A stretch of 64,000 bases of DNA from Zarea fungicola. Taxonomy: Eukaryota > Ascomycota > Sordariomycetes > Hypocreales > Cordycipitaceae. Made by a program: the position numbers and the translations under genes. Shown in pieces: positions 12,452 to 24,660 of this stretch (position 1 is the stretch's first letter; each line of letters opens with the position of its first letter). The notes below the pieces were generated by a model. The model was not told the DNA's origin. It saw nothing but the letters and a program-made list of their open reading frames with translations, and made no database searches. The DNA lies in contig FWCC01000241.1 of NCBI GenBank assembly GCA_900169235.1, positions 186,001 through 250,000 of the forward strand, written 5' to 3'.

Positions 12452-14283
12452 TCATGGCTTCTGTGGGCTTGGTGGCATCTGCGGCATCTGTAGACCCTTG
12501 CCCAACAGCTCCTCTCCAACCTCCGTCACCAATTTTTCATTCGGAAACAGCTCCTTCTTACCAAGAATTGTCCCCCGGGCATCCAGCGCCCGCAATAGAT
12601 CCGCAAGCTCCCCATTCAAATCGGCACCGTAAAACAGGTACCCCAGCGACAGCAGCATCCCGTGCAGCGCCTCGACAGACTCTTGCTCTCGCGTAATGGC
12701 CTCGACCAGCGACGCAGCCAGCTCCACCTCTTCCTCTTCTGTAAATCGCATCGGGTTCTTCTCCCGTCGCCTCCTGCGGTTGTACAGGGACAGGTTGAAT
12801 AGGAGAGACGACGCCGCCACCCGCGTGTTTGTGTGGTCGTCGTCCAGGAAGCTCGACGAGATGAGCTTGGTCAGCTCTGTCCGAATCTTGGGACTGTTAA
12901 ACACCACATTCCCAAACAGCGGCGTCGAAAACAGGTTGCACATGGTGTGGAGTGTCACGAGACGCATCGAGTACGGGCAGCCCTTGCCCCTTCTATTCAC
13001 CCACTGCAGCACCGCATCCATGGTCAGAAAGTCGCGCTCCTCGGCAAAGTAGGCGCTCAGGCGCGGATCAACCACGGCACAGCGAAACAGGTCAATCGCG
13101 GTAAACACGAGATCTGGTTCCAGCTGGTCAAGGGCGCCCCGGATGCACTGGCCGAGACTCAGCAGACCGGGCAGCCTGGCATCCACCGAGCTTTTGGCAC
13201 GAATCTCGATGAACGAGGTGAGCGCCTGAATCACTGGTTTCAGGGCAAACTCTCCCATCTTGAGGTGCAGCTTCCCCAGCGGCGGCACTTTGGGGTATAA
13301 AATAGGTTGCTTGTCCGTATCCACGAAGCTGGGCAGATGCAACCTATCATGCAAAATCTGTGAATGGCCCCTTTGTGCTAGCAGCCGTACATTGTTCTCG
13401 AGGGCCGCGGGGTCGGCACCGGTCCAGCGCTTGTGCGGTTGGCCTCGGAACAGGGTAATAAATGTTGGCAGCTCCGTGACTTCATATTTTGCGGCAATTT
13501 CATGCGCCAGAGACGTATCGATTCTCACAAATGCCGTTTCGTGGCCGTAGTGCAGTGCCAGCTTGTCGTACATGGTGTATAGGGCTTTGCTTGGCGCATT
13601 GGTGGGGGACGTGAAGAAGATGATTGTGCCCCCTTCCTTGGACTTTTCCAAAAAGTACGCAAAGTCCTCCATGCGAACTGCGCTGTGCACTTTATTGAGC
13701 TTCATGGGTTGTGCCACACTGGCGGCTGTCTGACCGAGACCAACGAGGCCGTTGCGTCGCGCATTCATGCCTTCTGTGATGGCAGGTAGCATCCGCCTGC
13801 CAACGGGGGAGTCAAGGACAGCCTGCGGCATGCTGGTGATGTGCTCAGGAATGCCTGTTCCAAGGAGAAAATTGGCAAATGCGTCTGTAAAGTTGTTGCA
13901 GTTGTGCTGGAACAAGTCATATGCCTTGTTGAATGGTTAGCAGCAAAGAATGACAGGCGGACCTTGACGACTACCAACAAAAGGAGAAGGAAGAAATCAA
14001 ACAAACTTACTTGAGCAGTAAAAATGAACCGCACAGATTCTATATAGTTTTCTATCACATCCATGCTAAGATTGGTCACACCTAAATGCAGCCTCTGCAT
14101 GGGCCGTCCAAGGTGCGATGAGCCGGGCTCAATCTCCAGAATGCCGCCATCATACACGAACTCGCGGCGCCGCAACTCTATAGACGTGTGGTATATGGCA
14201 TCTAGTTGGAATCCCAGGACGGCCATGGACATTTCGCGCGCAAGGCCGCCAGAGAGGTCATATACCAGCAGATGGACATCCAT
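12452..14283 (-). CDS. PPPDE peptidase - thioredoxin - PUL domain protein
   Basis: Predicted DeSI-type (deSUMOylating or deubiquitinating) cysteine peptidase fused to a thioredoxin-like domain and a C-terminal PUL domain. Two exons, 14283-14011 and 13924-12452, joined over an 86-nt intron, give about 581 aa. The PPPDE domain occupies residues 1-140: it starts VHLLVYDLSGG, has the catalytic His in IYHTSIEL and the catalytic Cys in QHNCNNF just after the splice junction. A thioredoxin fold follows (about residues 195-290, with FFTSPTNAPSK where the CxxC would be, so it is probably not redox-active). The helical rest (about 320-570) matches a PUL/armadillo type that binds Cdc48/p97. This is a conserved fungal architecture and not part of the cluster. 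Confidence 0.88.
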
Positions 14284-14692
14284 TGTAGTGGCGGTGACGG
14301 CCCTTGTTGGTGGTGTGTGAGCTGGTGCAGTGCGGGGGTCTCTTATTCAGGCTTTGTGTATAATGTAAAAAGATGGCCACAGCGACAGTCAGGGAACGCC
14401 GACCAAAATCACTCGATTCTCACGCCAGAGAGCAGGCAGCCTGGGTGTCGCGTGCTGATGAAGCGACCGCCGTTGCGACCAAGGCAGCAGGCGGAGTGCG
14501 TTGGCTACGAAGCTTCTGGAGGACGCCGGTGCACAAGCTCCAGCAGTTTGTCGCCGCTTGTGAATGGCGGCGGTCATGGCTGGCAGGCTGAGTCGCCGAA
14601 TGGCAGCAGCAGTGTAGCGAGGTAGGTTCATCGTCGTTGGCAGAAGCAAAACAGCGTAAAATACCAATCCATTTTGCCACCAAGAAGACAAA
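14284..14692. other. intergenic region
   Basis: Divergent space between the PPPDE-type gene (-) and the acyltransferase pseudogene (+). Only short frames without motifs are present. Confidence 0.5.
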
Positions 14693-15711
14693 ATGTCATC
14701 CGAAGAAGCAACAGATATGGGACTAAACATGAAGGTTGAAATTCTCGGCCAACAGCCAGATCTCCAGGTTTGCACGCAGCTGAGCTCCGTCTTCCGAATG
14801 CAGCCAGATCTTCAAGTTGAAGACGTCTTGGCAGCCCTACGAAATGGCCTTGTTCAGTTCGCCAAAGATTTTCCCTGGCTCGCTGGTCAAATCATATATG
14901 AGCGTGACGACCTGAACGGCTCTGGTTGCTTCAAGATCAGGCCGTTTGAGCCAGCTCCCCGCCTCATCGTGAGAGACGCTCGCCATGATGGTTCCATGCC
15001 GTTCCTTGACGACATGACAGCGGCTGGCTATCCCATATCCATGTTTGACGAGTCTAAAATTGCACCACGTATGGCCGTACCCGGCGGCCCCCGGGAAACG
15101 GCGGACGATCCAGCACCTGTCTTGCTGCTCCAAGTAACCTTGGTCCCCGGCGCGCTTATTCTCACCTCTGCCACGGCTCATGGTGCGATCGACGTCGTTG
15201 GGCAAGCGCGGTACCACCACCTGACTTGAACAAGGAGGTCAAAATGACGCGCGCTGTCGACGTTCGACCCCACTGCGGCCTCTCCAGCAAGTACCCTGGC
15301 TTGGTGCAGAGCCAGAAATTAAACAGCCATCGTTTGCAAGAGCTGTTGGACGGCTTGGCGAGATTGCTGCGCGGCTCCAAGCGGCGCTTGGCCCTGCCAC
15401 AGTGCTGCATGAGCTGAGATGCCTGGTGACATTGCTGGCGAGATATGCAGACAAGACATGGTACTCGACCATCGCGTCGACGGATTCCGCGGTTGATATT
15501 AACCTCGGCTCGTAGGCAAAGGTGGACTGCTACCCTTGGTAAACCTGTCAATGTTCTTCGTCCACGGTTTCCATCCTTTGAAGGCCTTATCTACCTGATG
15601 CCCCGATCTGCGGACGATGGGATAGCTGTCGTGATTTGCTTACGAGACGATGAGATTAGGAATCTGAGAGCGGATGCAAGATTGAATGTGTATGCTAAGT
15701 TTGTAGGTTGA
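14693..15711 (+). pseudogene. broken BAHD-type (trichothecene 3-O-acetyltransferase-like) acyltransferase
   Basis: Relic of a fungal transferase-family (PF02458-type) acyl-CoA O-acyltransferase. The first 178 codons are intact and include DFPWLAGQIIYE and an HxxxD active site (HGAID) near residue 164. The frame is then lost at about 15225. In another frame, 15280-15510 keeps family-like sequence (LHELRCLVTLLARYADKTWY, then STDSAVDINLGS) that stops at a TAG where the family has Trp before AKVDCY. After a further frame change, 15540-15711 encodes the normal C-terminus (RFPSFEGLIYLMP, then ICLRDDEIRNLRAD). The DFGWG motif is deleted. There are at least two frame changes, one stop and internal deletions, and the total is well below the usual 450-500 residues. 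It is probably a remnant of a metabolite cluster. Confidence 0.8.
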
Positions 15712-17029
15712 GATGGATTGATACTGCTTTTGTCAGCGCGGCTCAAAACAACAATCTGCTCATTGGACGTGGTACAACATATTCCATAGTTTAGAACGCT
15801 TTATAGTTAGAGTAAGCTATTTTACGTCTTTGTTGTCAAGCCATGTGTGAAGTTAACGAGTGTCGGTTGCAAAGACATGTGGAAGTGAATAAGCGAATTA
15901 AAGATGGCAGAGTTGACGAATGGAGAATAAAAGGCCATTATCATTGCCATCTTGATCATTAAAACTTTTTTCCCATTCTGACCCAACTTTTTCTTTCGCA
16001 ACGTGCTGGGGACCGAGTTGGTCAACAGCTCCCTGTTGAGCACCAGTTGCAACCAGGTATGAGTTGTCAACTCCTCACTGCTACGCGATTATTTCTTTTG
16101 CCTATCTCCTTCGCTTTTTAAATATGCTGAGCTGGTCGTATTACACAGGGAGACCAAGAAAATCTGCTATGGTGTCCGCACTGAGAAAGCTTACGGCAAT
16201 GGGTTGCGAAAGACTCATCAAGGCTGTTCAAAGGAGTTACATCTGCGATTGGTAAGCGGCGACGAAGAAAATAATCGTATTTTAGGGCTACAAGGCATTA
16301 AATAATAGGAAGATGTGAACACATGTTAAATGTCGAGCATATGCGCGGATTAATACGTTGTCAATATTAAGTTTAGTGATAAATCAGGCTTGGTTATGTC
16401 ATTAACCTTGCATATACTGAGTAAATTAGCTTAGGCTTCACCAGAACCATTAGCATTGATGATATGGTAACTTTTGGTTTCACGGTCGCCCGTTCCGTTG
16501 ATGATTAAACTTAGTTCTCTGTATACGTTTGCACGGAGGTAAAAGACCCTTCTTGATATGATTCTTGCGCGAAACTCCTATGATGTACTACTGGTACATA
16601 GATTGTATAAAGTTTACCTGAAGCTATTACAAGAAGGCACTTCAAGGGCACTACCACGCATCAAGGGTAAGTCGAGCTTTTACGGAGTCACGCCTTTTAC
16701 ATGACGCCCTCCAAGGCCTCTAGCGAGAGCGCCGTACCAGTCTGGTAACGAATTAGACAGTCTATCTTGCTAGTCCTTGTCATGAGCAACTCGCCGATGA
16801 CAGCATATGAGCTTGGCATGTCACGTAAAGCAGAAATTATATATAGATTTATATAGTTGATTATGTAAAGAAAGAAGCTGTAGAGAGAGGGCATAAGTAG
16901 AGCCCCTAATATGGTGGCCCTAGGCATTATGCTTAAGTTACTATGGTTTTGTCAAGCAGATATGGGATAATAATCAAGCCTTGGTTTTGGCTTCAGTCCA
17001 AAATATTACAGTGTTTTTATAATTGTCCT
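15712..17029. other. AT-rich intergenic region, no supported gene
   Basis: No protein motif was found on either strand. The stretch is AT-rich with many short TA-rich words, compatible with old repeat or pseudogene material. Confidence 0.5.
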
Positions 17030-18410
17030 TCAGCCTGCTATCATGTCGTTTTTTAATAGCGTAGAAATTAGGTTGTTCAGCCTCTCCTCTTGGTCCGTGC
17101 AAAACAGCTTCAGCCGGCCCTCCGGACGAGGCCCGCTGTGACACCGGCCGGACCGGTCCAGCTTGGCGCCGACCACTTTCACCAGCTGCTGCAACCGACG
17201 GGCCTCAAACAGGATGACCTGCCGCCAGATGAAGCTGGCCTCATCGCTCTCGGTACTGTATTGCCCGAGGTGCAAGCTCCTCCCCGTTGCCGCCCGTCCG
17301 TCCTCGTCATCGTGCCCGCCACCTCGAACGCCGCCGCCGCCGACGCCACCGCCCCCGTCCCCATCCCCGTCGCGCCACTGCGCCGCCAGCTTCTCCATGG
17401 TAATGAGGGCAATCTCCATCGCCACCTGCACCAGAACCGGCCCCGTCACCGACCGCTGCCACTGCCGTGACTGAACTGCCCGCTGAATCTCCTTGGTGCC
17501 CGTCTTGATGATGTCCATGCACCGGTCCACGCTGCAGCTGGTGTTGTCCATTTCCGACTCGAGGCTAGTTATGGCGTTGAGAAGGTTGAGCGTGTACATT
17601 CTGCTCTCCGATGTCTCATAGTCTTTGGCAGGGTGCATGTGCGGCGCGGCGATGCTGCCAGACGTGACGGTAGCTACCGCTGTCGTGGAAAAGGGCGTTA
17701 CGGGAAGCTCGCCGCGACCAGGCTCCATGTTGGACGTGGTGGCCAAAGAGGTTCGCGGGCTGAGGCTGTAGGATCCGTCCGTGGTTGCCACACCCATATG
17801 GGTTACAGAGTCCACAAAGACGCTGTCTGTCCGTGGACGGCTGGTAGACACGGCGGTCATGGTGTTCTCTGCTGCCGACATTCCGGACGAGTGAGGCACC
17901 ACCGTCTGCGCGTCCCAGTTGAACAGTGATAGCATACTCAGATCGCTTGACGTGTTTAGCATGTCTGAGAATTCCGTGAGCAGCTGCGGGTCCTCCTCCG
18001 CCGGGTCCTCGTCTGGTAGCGATGCTTCATTCGCGCGCGCCGGGTTCACGACTACCTCGTCGCGGGCACTCGGGCTTGTTGAGTCTGTTGGCGTTGTCTT
18101 CCGCCGTCTGCGCTTGTGCGAGTGCCTCCCAACCATGGAAATCTCGAAATGACATTTGTATCCTGAAAAAAAAAAACGGTTGGAATGCGGTTCGCTGTGC
18201 AGTATTTACTTCATATTCATCATTGTCAAACATACCAAAACTTTCGCATCGCTGACAGCCAGTCTTTTCGCCGCTGCATTTTACCTATGAGATTCAATGC
18301 GTTAGCTTGACATTTTTTTCTTTTGTAAATATCATGTCGGCAGGCGCTACAACCTTGGAAGCATGGCATTGATTACAAGCCGACCGTAACCGCCTGGGTG
18401 TATTATCCAT
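17030..18410 (-). CDS. AflR/GliZ-like Zn2Cys6 transcription factor, probable cluster regulator
   Basis: Predicted pathway-specific transcription activator of about 412 aa. The obvious open frame (from 18136) lacks the DNA-binding domain, which is recovered from two small upstream exons: 18410-18354 (57 nt), 18284-18236 (49 nt) and 18162-17030. The introns are 69 nt (with GCTAAC branch) and 73 nt. Joined, residues 11-37 have the spacing CX2CX6CX6CX2CX6C; the cysteines fall in ACNQCHASK (exon 1), VKCSGEKTGCQRCESF (exon 2) and GYKCH (exon 3). A basic linker (HKRRRRK) follows. The C-terminal half resembles the aflatoxin-regulatory domain, with LLNAITSLESEMDNTSCSVD near residue 205 and a Gly-rich insert near 290. 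This layout matches GliZ/SirZ-type regulators. It stands 7 kb from the nearest biosynthetic gene, but promoters there carry the site expected for this class. Confidence 0.87.
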
Positions 18411-20839
18411 TATAGCAATCAATCCTTGTGACCCGATCTTTTCTGTATTTTTTGCGTATTCTTCCTCTCCTCTTCTTCCCTTGTCATCTGCCTTGTTAGC
18501 GATTTTGTAGCTTTACAGAAGAGCGATCCGCTTTATACGCAGCTCTCTTTCTCTTCCAGACAAGCCAGCCGACCACCCCTTTGGGGGAATGTCCAGTGAC
18601 TTCAGCTCAGTAAGTAGTCTCTGTGGGCGGTCATGGTACGTGTCTCTCCTTCTACACTTGCAAGGCTGCAGTGCAGCCACTTTACCGTGGCCTTTTTGCC
18701 AAGTATAAGAGTAATCGAGAAAGATACCTTACCTAGAGAGCGTACGCCCTGACCAGTCGATAGAAGGGCTGCACCGGAGCCGTGGACCTGCCACTTGGAT
18801 GGGATGTGGCAGTGGTGCCTTGGGGGTGGCTGTATCTCGTGGCTGTTCCTGTTTGCCAATCGTGGTCCGAATCCTGGCATGTTTTGATACAATGTTTGAG
18901 AATAAGAATCGTATCCCGGAGAGAAACAGACTATAGGATGACAGCTAGAGACCTCAGCCGTCCTCGGCAGGGGTGGGGAGGGGAGTTTTCATGGGTATGT
19001 ATACTCTTCGTGCCCTTTCACTGCAGCCGGCTGATGATCCTAAAATCCTGCTATGCAGTCTGCGTGGTCTGGAACTGATCTCCCTTCTAGCTTAGGCGGG
19101 GGGCAAGGGTCTTGGCGGCTCCAATAGACATAGAACCTTGAGGGCTCAAGATTCGGGCTCGGAGCCTCGCGTCGATACCAGTAGTAAACGATTGGCGTTG
19201 GGCGTTGGGGACGGAGGCGTGAACGACAGCCCGCCGGTGCGAGCCCACGGTGTTGCCTAGCAAGCATGAGCCAGGTCAGGGTAGGTGGTATTTGTCTGGG
19301 TACACTAATCTGCGACGCATGTACATGCGTACATGCCTTTACTTGACAAGGGGCTGCCTGGCCCCTTCGTGTATGCACACCATTCTTGGGTACAATTTAC
19401 CTGGCCGCTTATTATTATTAGTGCCCTGCACATGGCTCAATAGCGCATGTAGGTGGCTCTCTAACCTGTGTCCATGGCTGGCTGCTCAGGCGTATGCAAC
19501 TGGCTTTTTGGTGTGCGCGGCCAGACTCTCAAAAGTGAGTAAAGAATAAATAAACAAATAAACAAAAATAAAGATTAAAAAGAATAAATGCCCCTCCCCC
19601 GCATCTTCTTGAGTGTGACGTTGTTGATTATTATCCGGCATAACCCAGCCAACCCGTCACCAAGCCACCCGGGAGCTATCTGCGATTCGCCACGATTGGA
19701 ATGCCTGACTAATTGATTCTCAGTGTTTTGACGCTAAAACAGGGTAGACGTAATGTGGAGAGCCTCGTACGATATTTGTGTTGTCAAGCCAGAAAACGTT
19801 TACGCAAAATAGGATACAATGCCCAGCGAAGAAAAAGCAGCAAAATATACTAGGCGAGAAGAAGAGCACACACTATCCGGGAACAATGCCGGCACATATT
19901 AAAAGTGGAGTAAAAATGCTTGAAATTGAATCATGATGAAATGTCGAGGAGACGAGTAAAAAGACCGAAGCAAGGTGGACGCGCCATAAAGTCGGACCAT
20001 CGGAGTACCGGCCGATACCCCCTGACAACCGGACGGCTTAAAGAGGTTTAGAACACTGAAATACTAGGCGAGAAGAGGAAGTATCCATTGTAATTTCTGG
20101 GTTTGCCCCAAATCCAGTCTATCAGAGGACCTTGTTGAAGTCGTCTGGTTGTCCGGGGGTATCGTCCGCCACTCCGATATTCCGACTATAGCCACTCGTG
20201 CCATACTCCCACCCGGTTCGGTACGGGTGCTGTGTCTCACGTCATTAAAATGATTACTGTTCCCAACACATTAGATTCAAAATTAAATAACTAAATAATA
20301 GAAATCGTAAATGTAAAATTCCAAGCGTACTGGGTGTTTTCGTGGCGTATATTTTCCCTCTTGCTTTCTCATTTCGATTTGGTATCGTTTCTCGATTCTT
20401 TTGCTGTCTCACGGGCCTGATTGACCGAGGGTGCGTGGTGTTGTATTGCATTCAGAATTGTATTTGCAAAGGTGCGTAGTAGCAATAAAAAGGCCAATAA
20501 CGGATGGCAACACCAAGAGGCGGCCGACGGGGCGTCCTGCATGGGTTGCGACGCAAGAGCAGCGATCTGCATGGTTCCCAGTCGTGTACCCGCCACTGAA
20601 GATTGCCGAACCCTGGTCCATGTTGTTGAGTTTCAATTGAAGGAAAGTACCGAGTGAGCTGACGGAGCGCCCTCCGGGATGTGGATTCCGATGGCATGAC
20701 GATGCAGACCTGGCTGGCATTACGGGGACTTATGCATCTCCAAGTGGGTTTCCGTTTTACCCCAAATCCTGCACAGCTACAAGTTAGTTCCTATGGGGAA
20801 GACTTCCCTCGGGCCGGAGATGAACCACTGGGGGTGGCT
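18411..20839. other. gene-poor region with repeat relics
   Basis: No supported gene in 2.4 kb. The first few hundred bases are probably the promoter of the Zn2Cys6 gene. It contains the inverted-repeat element at 19991-20186 and a 20-nt near-duplicate (19847-19866 and 20061-20080, TACTAGGCGAGAAGA core). Small open frames show no motifs. Confidence 0.5.
19991..20186. repeat. MITE-like element with 49-bp imperfect terminal inverted repeats
   Basis: The arm at 19991-20039 and the reverse complement of 20138-20186 match at 41 of 49 positions and share GTCGGA, TATCGGAGT-like and GATACCCCC blocks. The 98-nt centre has no coding potential. The size and structure suggest a miniature inverted-repeat transposable element or the remnant of a DNA transposon. 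No clear target-site duplication is visible. Confidence 0.6.
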
Positions 20840-21425
20840 CTACTCTACTGTCGTGTCATGTAGAGGCGGTTGCTTCCATGCGAGATACACTCTACTCTGA
20901 TCGTACCACCCACGGCTGTTCTCGTCGAGGCGGATGTCAAACTCCCATATAGCTTTTGCCAATATCATGCGCATTTCAGAATATGCCAAGCTTCGTATTC
21001 CTCGTTTGCTGTTTCCTGAATACAAGGACGGATCCCTGTAAAATGTAAGGGGGCGGGGGTGTTCTTCATGCCAATGCAGCTGCGGGGGCCAGCGGAAAAT
21101 GGCGTACCCAGAAACGGCATCCAGCCGATCATTTTGAAATCTCTTGTCGCCCAGCCCTCGCTCCGGTATAAAATCATCTGGCTGCGTAAAGTATTTCGGG
21201 TTATGGTGCAATGCCCACATGTCGTTTTCGACTAGACTCTGCACTCGTCCGAAAAAAAAGGATACTTGATGGAACAATTCTCACCAAGCCGCGTGACCAG
21301 TTGGTTGACATACTTTTGAAGATTAGCTCTTGCTCCAACATTGCTTGGGAGGAGAAGCGATGGGAAAGAGCTCGGCAAAAGCGGGTATGATTGGCTCGAT
21401 CACTACCAGCTAAGTTGTCGACGAT
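20840..21425 (-). pseudogene. cytochrome P450 relic with large internal deletion
   Basis: Remains of a P450 of the isotrichodermin/benzoate-hydroxylase style. Near 21420-21320 the minus strand encodes the conserved early block (ANHTRFCRALSHRFSS). A frame-shifted piece of the next helix follows (YVNQLVTRLGEN). About 200 residues, including the I helix and ExxR, are missing. The sequence resumes at 21260 with WALHHNPKYFTQPDDFIPER. The heme-binding block (FSAGPRSCIG) lies in a different frame around 21090, and the C-terminal block (SLAYSEMRMILAKAIWEFD) is again shifted. It cannot make a functional enzyme. Confidence 0.85.
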
Positions 21426-22094
21426 GAAACGTATTGATATCAGATCTCTGCCGTGGCCGGGATTACCAGCCTTTCGATAACCTCAAAGATGCTCAATTGC
21501 ATCTGGATTGCTGAAAGAAGAGGTTGTATATCATAATGCATGTGATATAATCTAGAAGCTAGAGGAAAATGGATAGTCAGTATCTACCCTTTCATGTTGC
21601 TTATCTTGTCATGATTGGTACCACAGTGATGACGAGCGAGATAATACAGCCTGCGGACACACCCTTCAATAATTCTACAGCGTAATGGAAATGGGAGATA
21701 TATACTGCCATGATAAATTACTCAGATGATGGATATGAGAAAAATTCAAAGCAATTACAAGGATACATTATATAATTTGACGAGGCGTGATGAGCAAGAG
21801 AGGCAGTAGAGATACGGGGTCCCAAGCGCAAGCCGCATCTCTCTCCTAGAGAACTTGGTTTGCTACGTTGTAAATTTCAAACAATGCATATTATCTACTA
21901 CTTAGTACTGACAAATTTAGTCGTTAGGAGACTGTACTAGCCAGCGTAGTGTCTGAGACTCGTGCAATGAGCGGTTACGCTCCACTTTGTGTCCAATGGC
22001 ATGCAACAGTGATGAGACACCGTTTCTTCTAATAACGAGCGAATTGACCATCGATGGTTTAATTTTCCAAATTCATGTCCGTTACCGGGTAGCT

Positions 22095-22149
22095 GGAGGT
22101 ACTTGAGTAGCTGACAGGCCCTTGCTTTTTAGGGGCTGCTCTGCTTGCC
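22095..22149. repeat. 55-bp direct repeat, copy 1
   Basis: Matches 23242-23296 at 50 of 55 positions. The shared core is AGGTACTTGAGT followed by CTGACAGGCCCTTG and a GGGGCTGC block. The two copies lie 1147 bp apart in the same orientation. Confidence 0.8.
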
Positions 22150-23241
22150 CGCTGGCAGTAATAAATCTGCTCTGCGCTAGTTTCTGACGGCTATATAAGG
22201 CCACCAGAGGACGGACAGATGCTCTGATCTGCATGAGCGCTGCCCCCCAGAAAAGTCCGATTTAATATCAAGTCAGGCCGCTGAGAATTGTGGACATGGT
22301 GCTGTCGGCAATTATGAGAGTGCTCGAATGGGCAATAAATTCCCGATTATTGAGGCTTTGCAGCGTGCATGGTCACACACCATACAGTCGAGAAGTCACA
22401 TCGGCTGTGGGTCTCTTTGCCGGACATTCTGCGAAGCATTGCCTCGTCAGTATGTATCGCCCTTGATCAGAAGCTTCATCAGCGGCTCCCTGGAGACTTA
22501 ATAAATTCCTATTACATTGCTTCTTTATTTCTGCCGGAGATGTTACAGTTAACTGGATTGGACAGTCTTGGCCAACTTATGCACCCAACTTGTTCAGAAT
22601 TGGATATATATAGGACCCGACGGATAATTACTGGCTGCCTATAGTTATAATCTTGAAGATGGATGGAACAACGGGAGCGTCCCAATTCCAAACTGTGTGA
22701 AATTAGAGTTTTTGGTTCCTCTCTTATTGTCTTCTTTCATTTTCTTTGCCTATGCTCTCTCCGTATTTTCTTTTTATTGGAAAGACTGGTTCCTCTCCGA
22801 GTCGTAGAGAGCGGCTACTAATGCTGGAGACTCGTAGAAGCATGGTCCTCTCATACATCTTTATGGATAAACGTAGTACTTGCGTCCCTGTAATTACTAC
22901 TAATGCCTCGTATATGCACTGTCCCCCGCACATGGCGATTTGGGCTGCGACGCATGCACGAGCAAAAACAGGCCGAAGTTTTCTGATAGAGCGGGTATCA
23001 GTGTGCTCCTTGCCCTCAAAGTTTGCAGCTTTTCCCTCCTTCTCCATGTCAGCCTTCTTCAGCGTGCAATGGATTGGGGGCTTGGCACAAGTGTATAGCT
23101 TACCTGCAAAAGTGCAGGCCTCGCCAAGCCAAACCCCTTATTAAGTCAATAATCACGCCCCGCGCGACACCCAAAGGGCACTGCGACATGCAGCCAGCGC
23201 ATCAAGACACCTGGCTCGGTAAATACTTGATCAGGCAAGGT

Positions 23242-23296
23242 AGAGGTACTTGAGTACCTGACAGGCCCTTGTTTTTTGGGGGCTGCACTGCTTGCC
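23242..23296. repeat. 55-bp direct repeat, copy 2
   Basis: Second copy of the element at 22095-22149. In this copy the 5' part is a palindrome (AGGTACT-TG-AGTACCT). It is probably a member of a dispersed non-coding repeat family or a relic of a transposon end. Confidence 0.8.
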
Positions 23297-23520
23297 AGAT
23301 TTACTGCCTAGACAGAGCTGCTGAACGAGAAGAAAGTCTTGGCTAGAATTGCGGCTGGAAAAAAAAACCGGCTCTATAAAGAATGAGCAGTGTAGGGAAA
23401 AGATCATCTTTATACACTTGATATATCTACTCGGTGCCAATGCTTCTGAAATTACCGAGTTTGGGACGCCATGGGCCCCCTTTTTTTATTTAAATTAAAA
23501 CGGCTGAATGGCGGCGGGGG

Positions 23521-23544
23521 CAGGCAGGCAGGCAGGCAGGCAGG
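23521..23544. repeat. CAGG microsatellite (6 copies)
   Basis: Six perfect tandem copies of CAGG in non-coding DNA. Confidence 0.95.
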
Positions 23545-24339
23545 TATGAGCGCGACGGGCCGACCGTTACCACTGCCACCAATAAAACGAGAAAAAATAA
23601 ATGAAAATAAATGAAAATAAATGAAAGCCCCATGCTTGACCGTTTGTGCAACCAATCAAGGCGACTTCCGGCAGCGATAAGAGAGTAGAGAAAACTGTTT
23701 CACTTTGCCCTCCAACGTACCAAACAGAGAAAACAACCCCAGACTAGTAACGTATCTATTTTACCAGGCTCGCTGGTGCCAAAAAAAAAAAAAAACTAAA
23801 CTCTTGGCAAGTTACGTGCCTCTCTCAACGGGTCAGCCCATGTAAATCCATCCTCTTTGTAAACGGACCCCCGCCGGAAGACGCACCAGCATCAGCCACC
23901 CTGGATTGGGAAATCTTTCTCGCTCTCGTACCTATTCCGCAAAAAGTGACATTCAGCTGATGACGGCCCCCAATCCACTGCTTGGCCCCCATCGACGATC
24001 CCACCATGAATCACTTCAGCTCGCCACCAGCCCACCATCACCACCACCACCACCACCATGTCTCGCCCGCGCCGCTGCCTTACAGCAACCCCCCCTTCTT
24101 AGCCCGGCGGTCCCTCGCTCCATCAGCGGCATATGGTTGGCGAGCTTTCGCAGGCCGACGACTCTGCGTCGTTTCACGGGCCGGCGCCGCAGATTGGTGC
24201 ACACGCCAGACTCGCCGTCGTCGCTGGCCTACGCGCCATTCAAAATCTCCAACGTCGTGGACAGCGGATGAAGCGTTATAAAAGACCCCTCACGGCCATT
24301 AGCATGCAAAACATCGTATTCTAGCCGCCTAGGATGGGG

Positions 24340-24660
24340 GCGTAGGCACCATTTCAAAACGATGCTCTTCCTCCAGCGTCGTTTTGGGACGCTTCCGAGC
24401 CATGCCCATGTTTCGGGGCTGTTCAAAACGACCCAAGAGGGGCGGACAGTTATATCACTACACAGGTAGAGTGCCGAAAGCTTTTCCATCACGCAGATAC
24501 TTATACGGCCGCAAATGCTGCTGGAGCTTGGAGTTGATACACATGTCGCCAACTGTGACGGCGATGTGGCGCTGGATCTGGCCATTGATGCTGGGTCTCT
24601 GGCTCTGGTACAGCTCCTGGCCGCGAGAACCTGTCGCAGCTTGTCAACTAGTGTAATAAA
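24340..24660 (+). pseudogene. possible ankyrin-repeat gene fragment
   Basis: From about 24512 the plus strand encodes one ankyrin-like repeat: LLELGVDTHVANCDGDVALD followed by LAIDAGSLALVQLL. The upstream frame is interrupted and no intact gene model can be built around it. It is either a relic or one exon of a gene I cannot resolve. Confidence 0.35.

Noticed and set aside
22369..22644. 91-aa plus-strand frame with a hydrophobic segment
   Set aside because: No family resemblance, no splice partners, AT-rich surroundings and nearby repeats; not supported as a gene.
23906..24324. His-rich and Arg-rich short frames on the plus strand
   Set aside because: The His run comes from a CAC-rich simple repeat. 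No frame continues into a recognisable domain.
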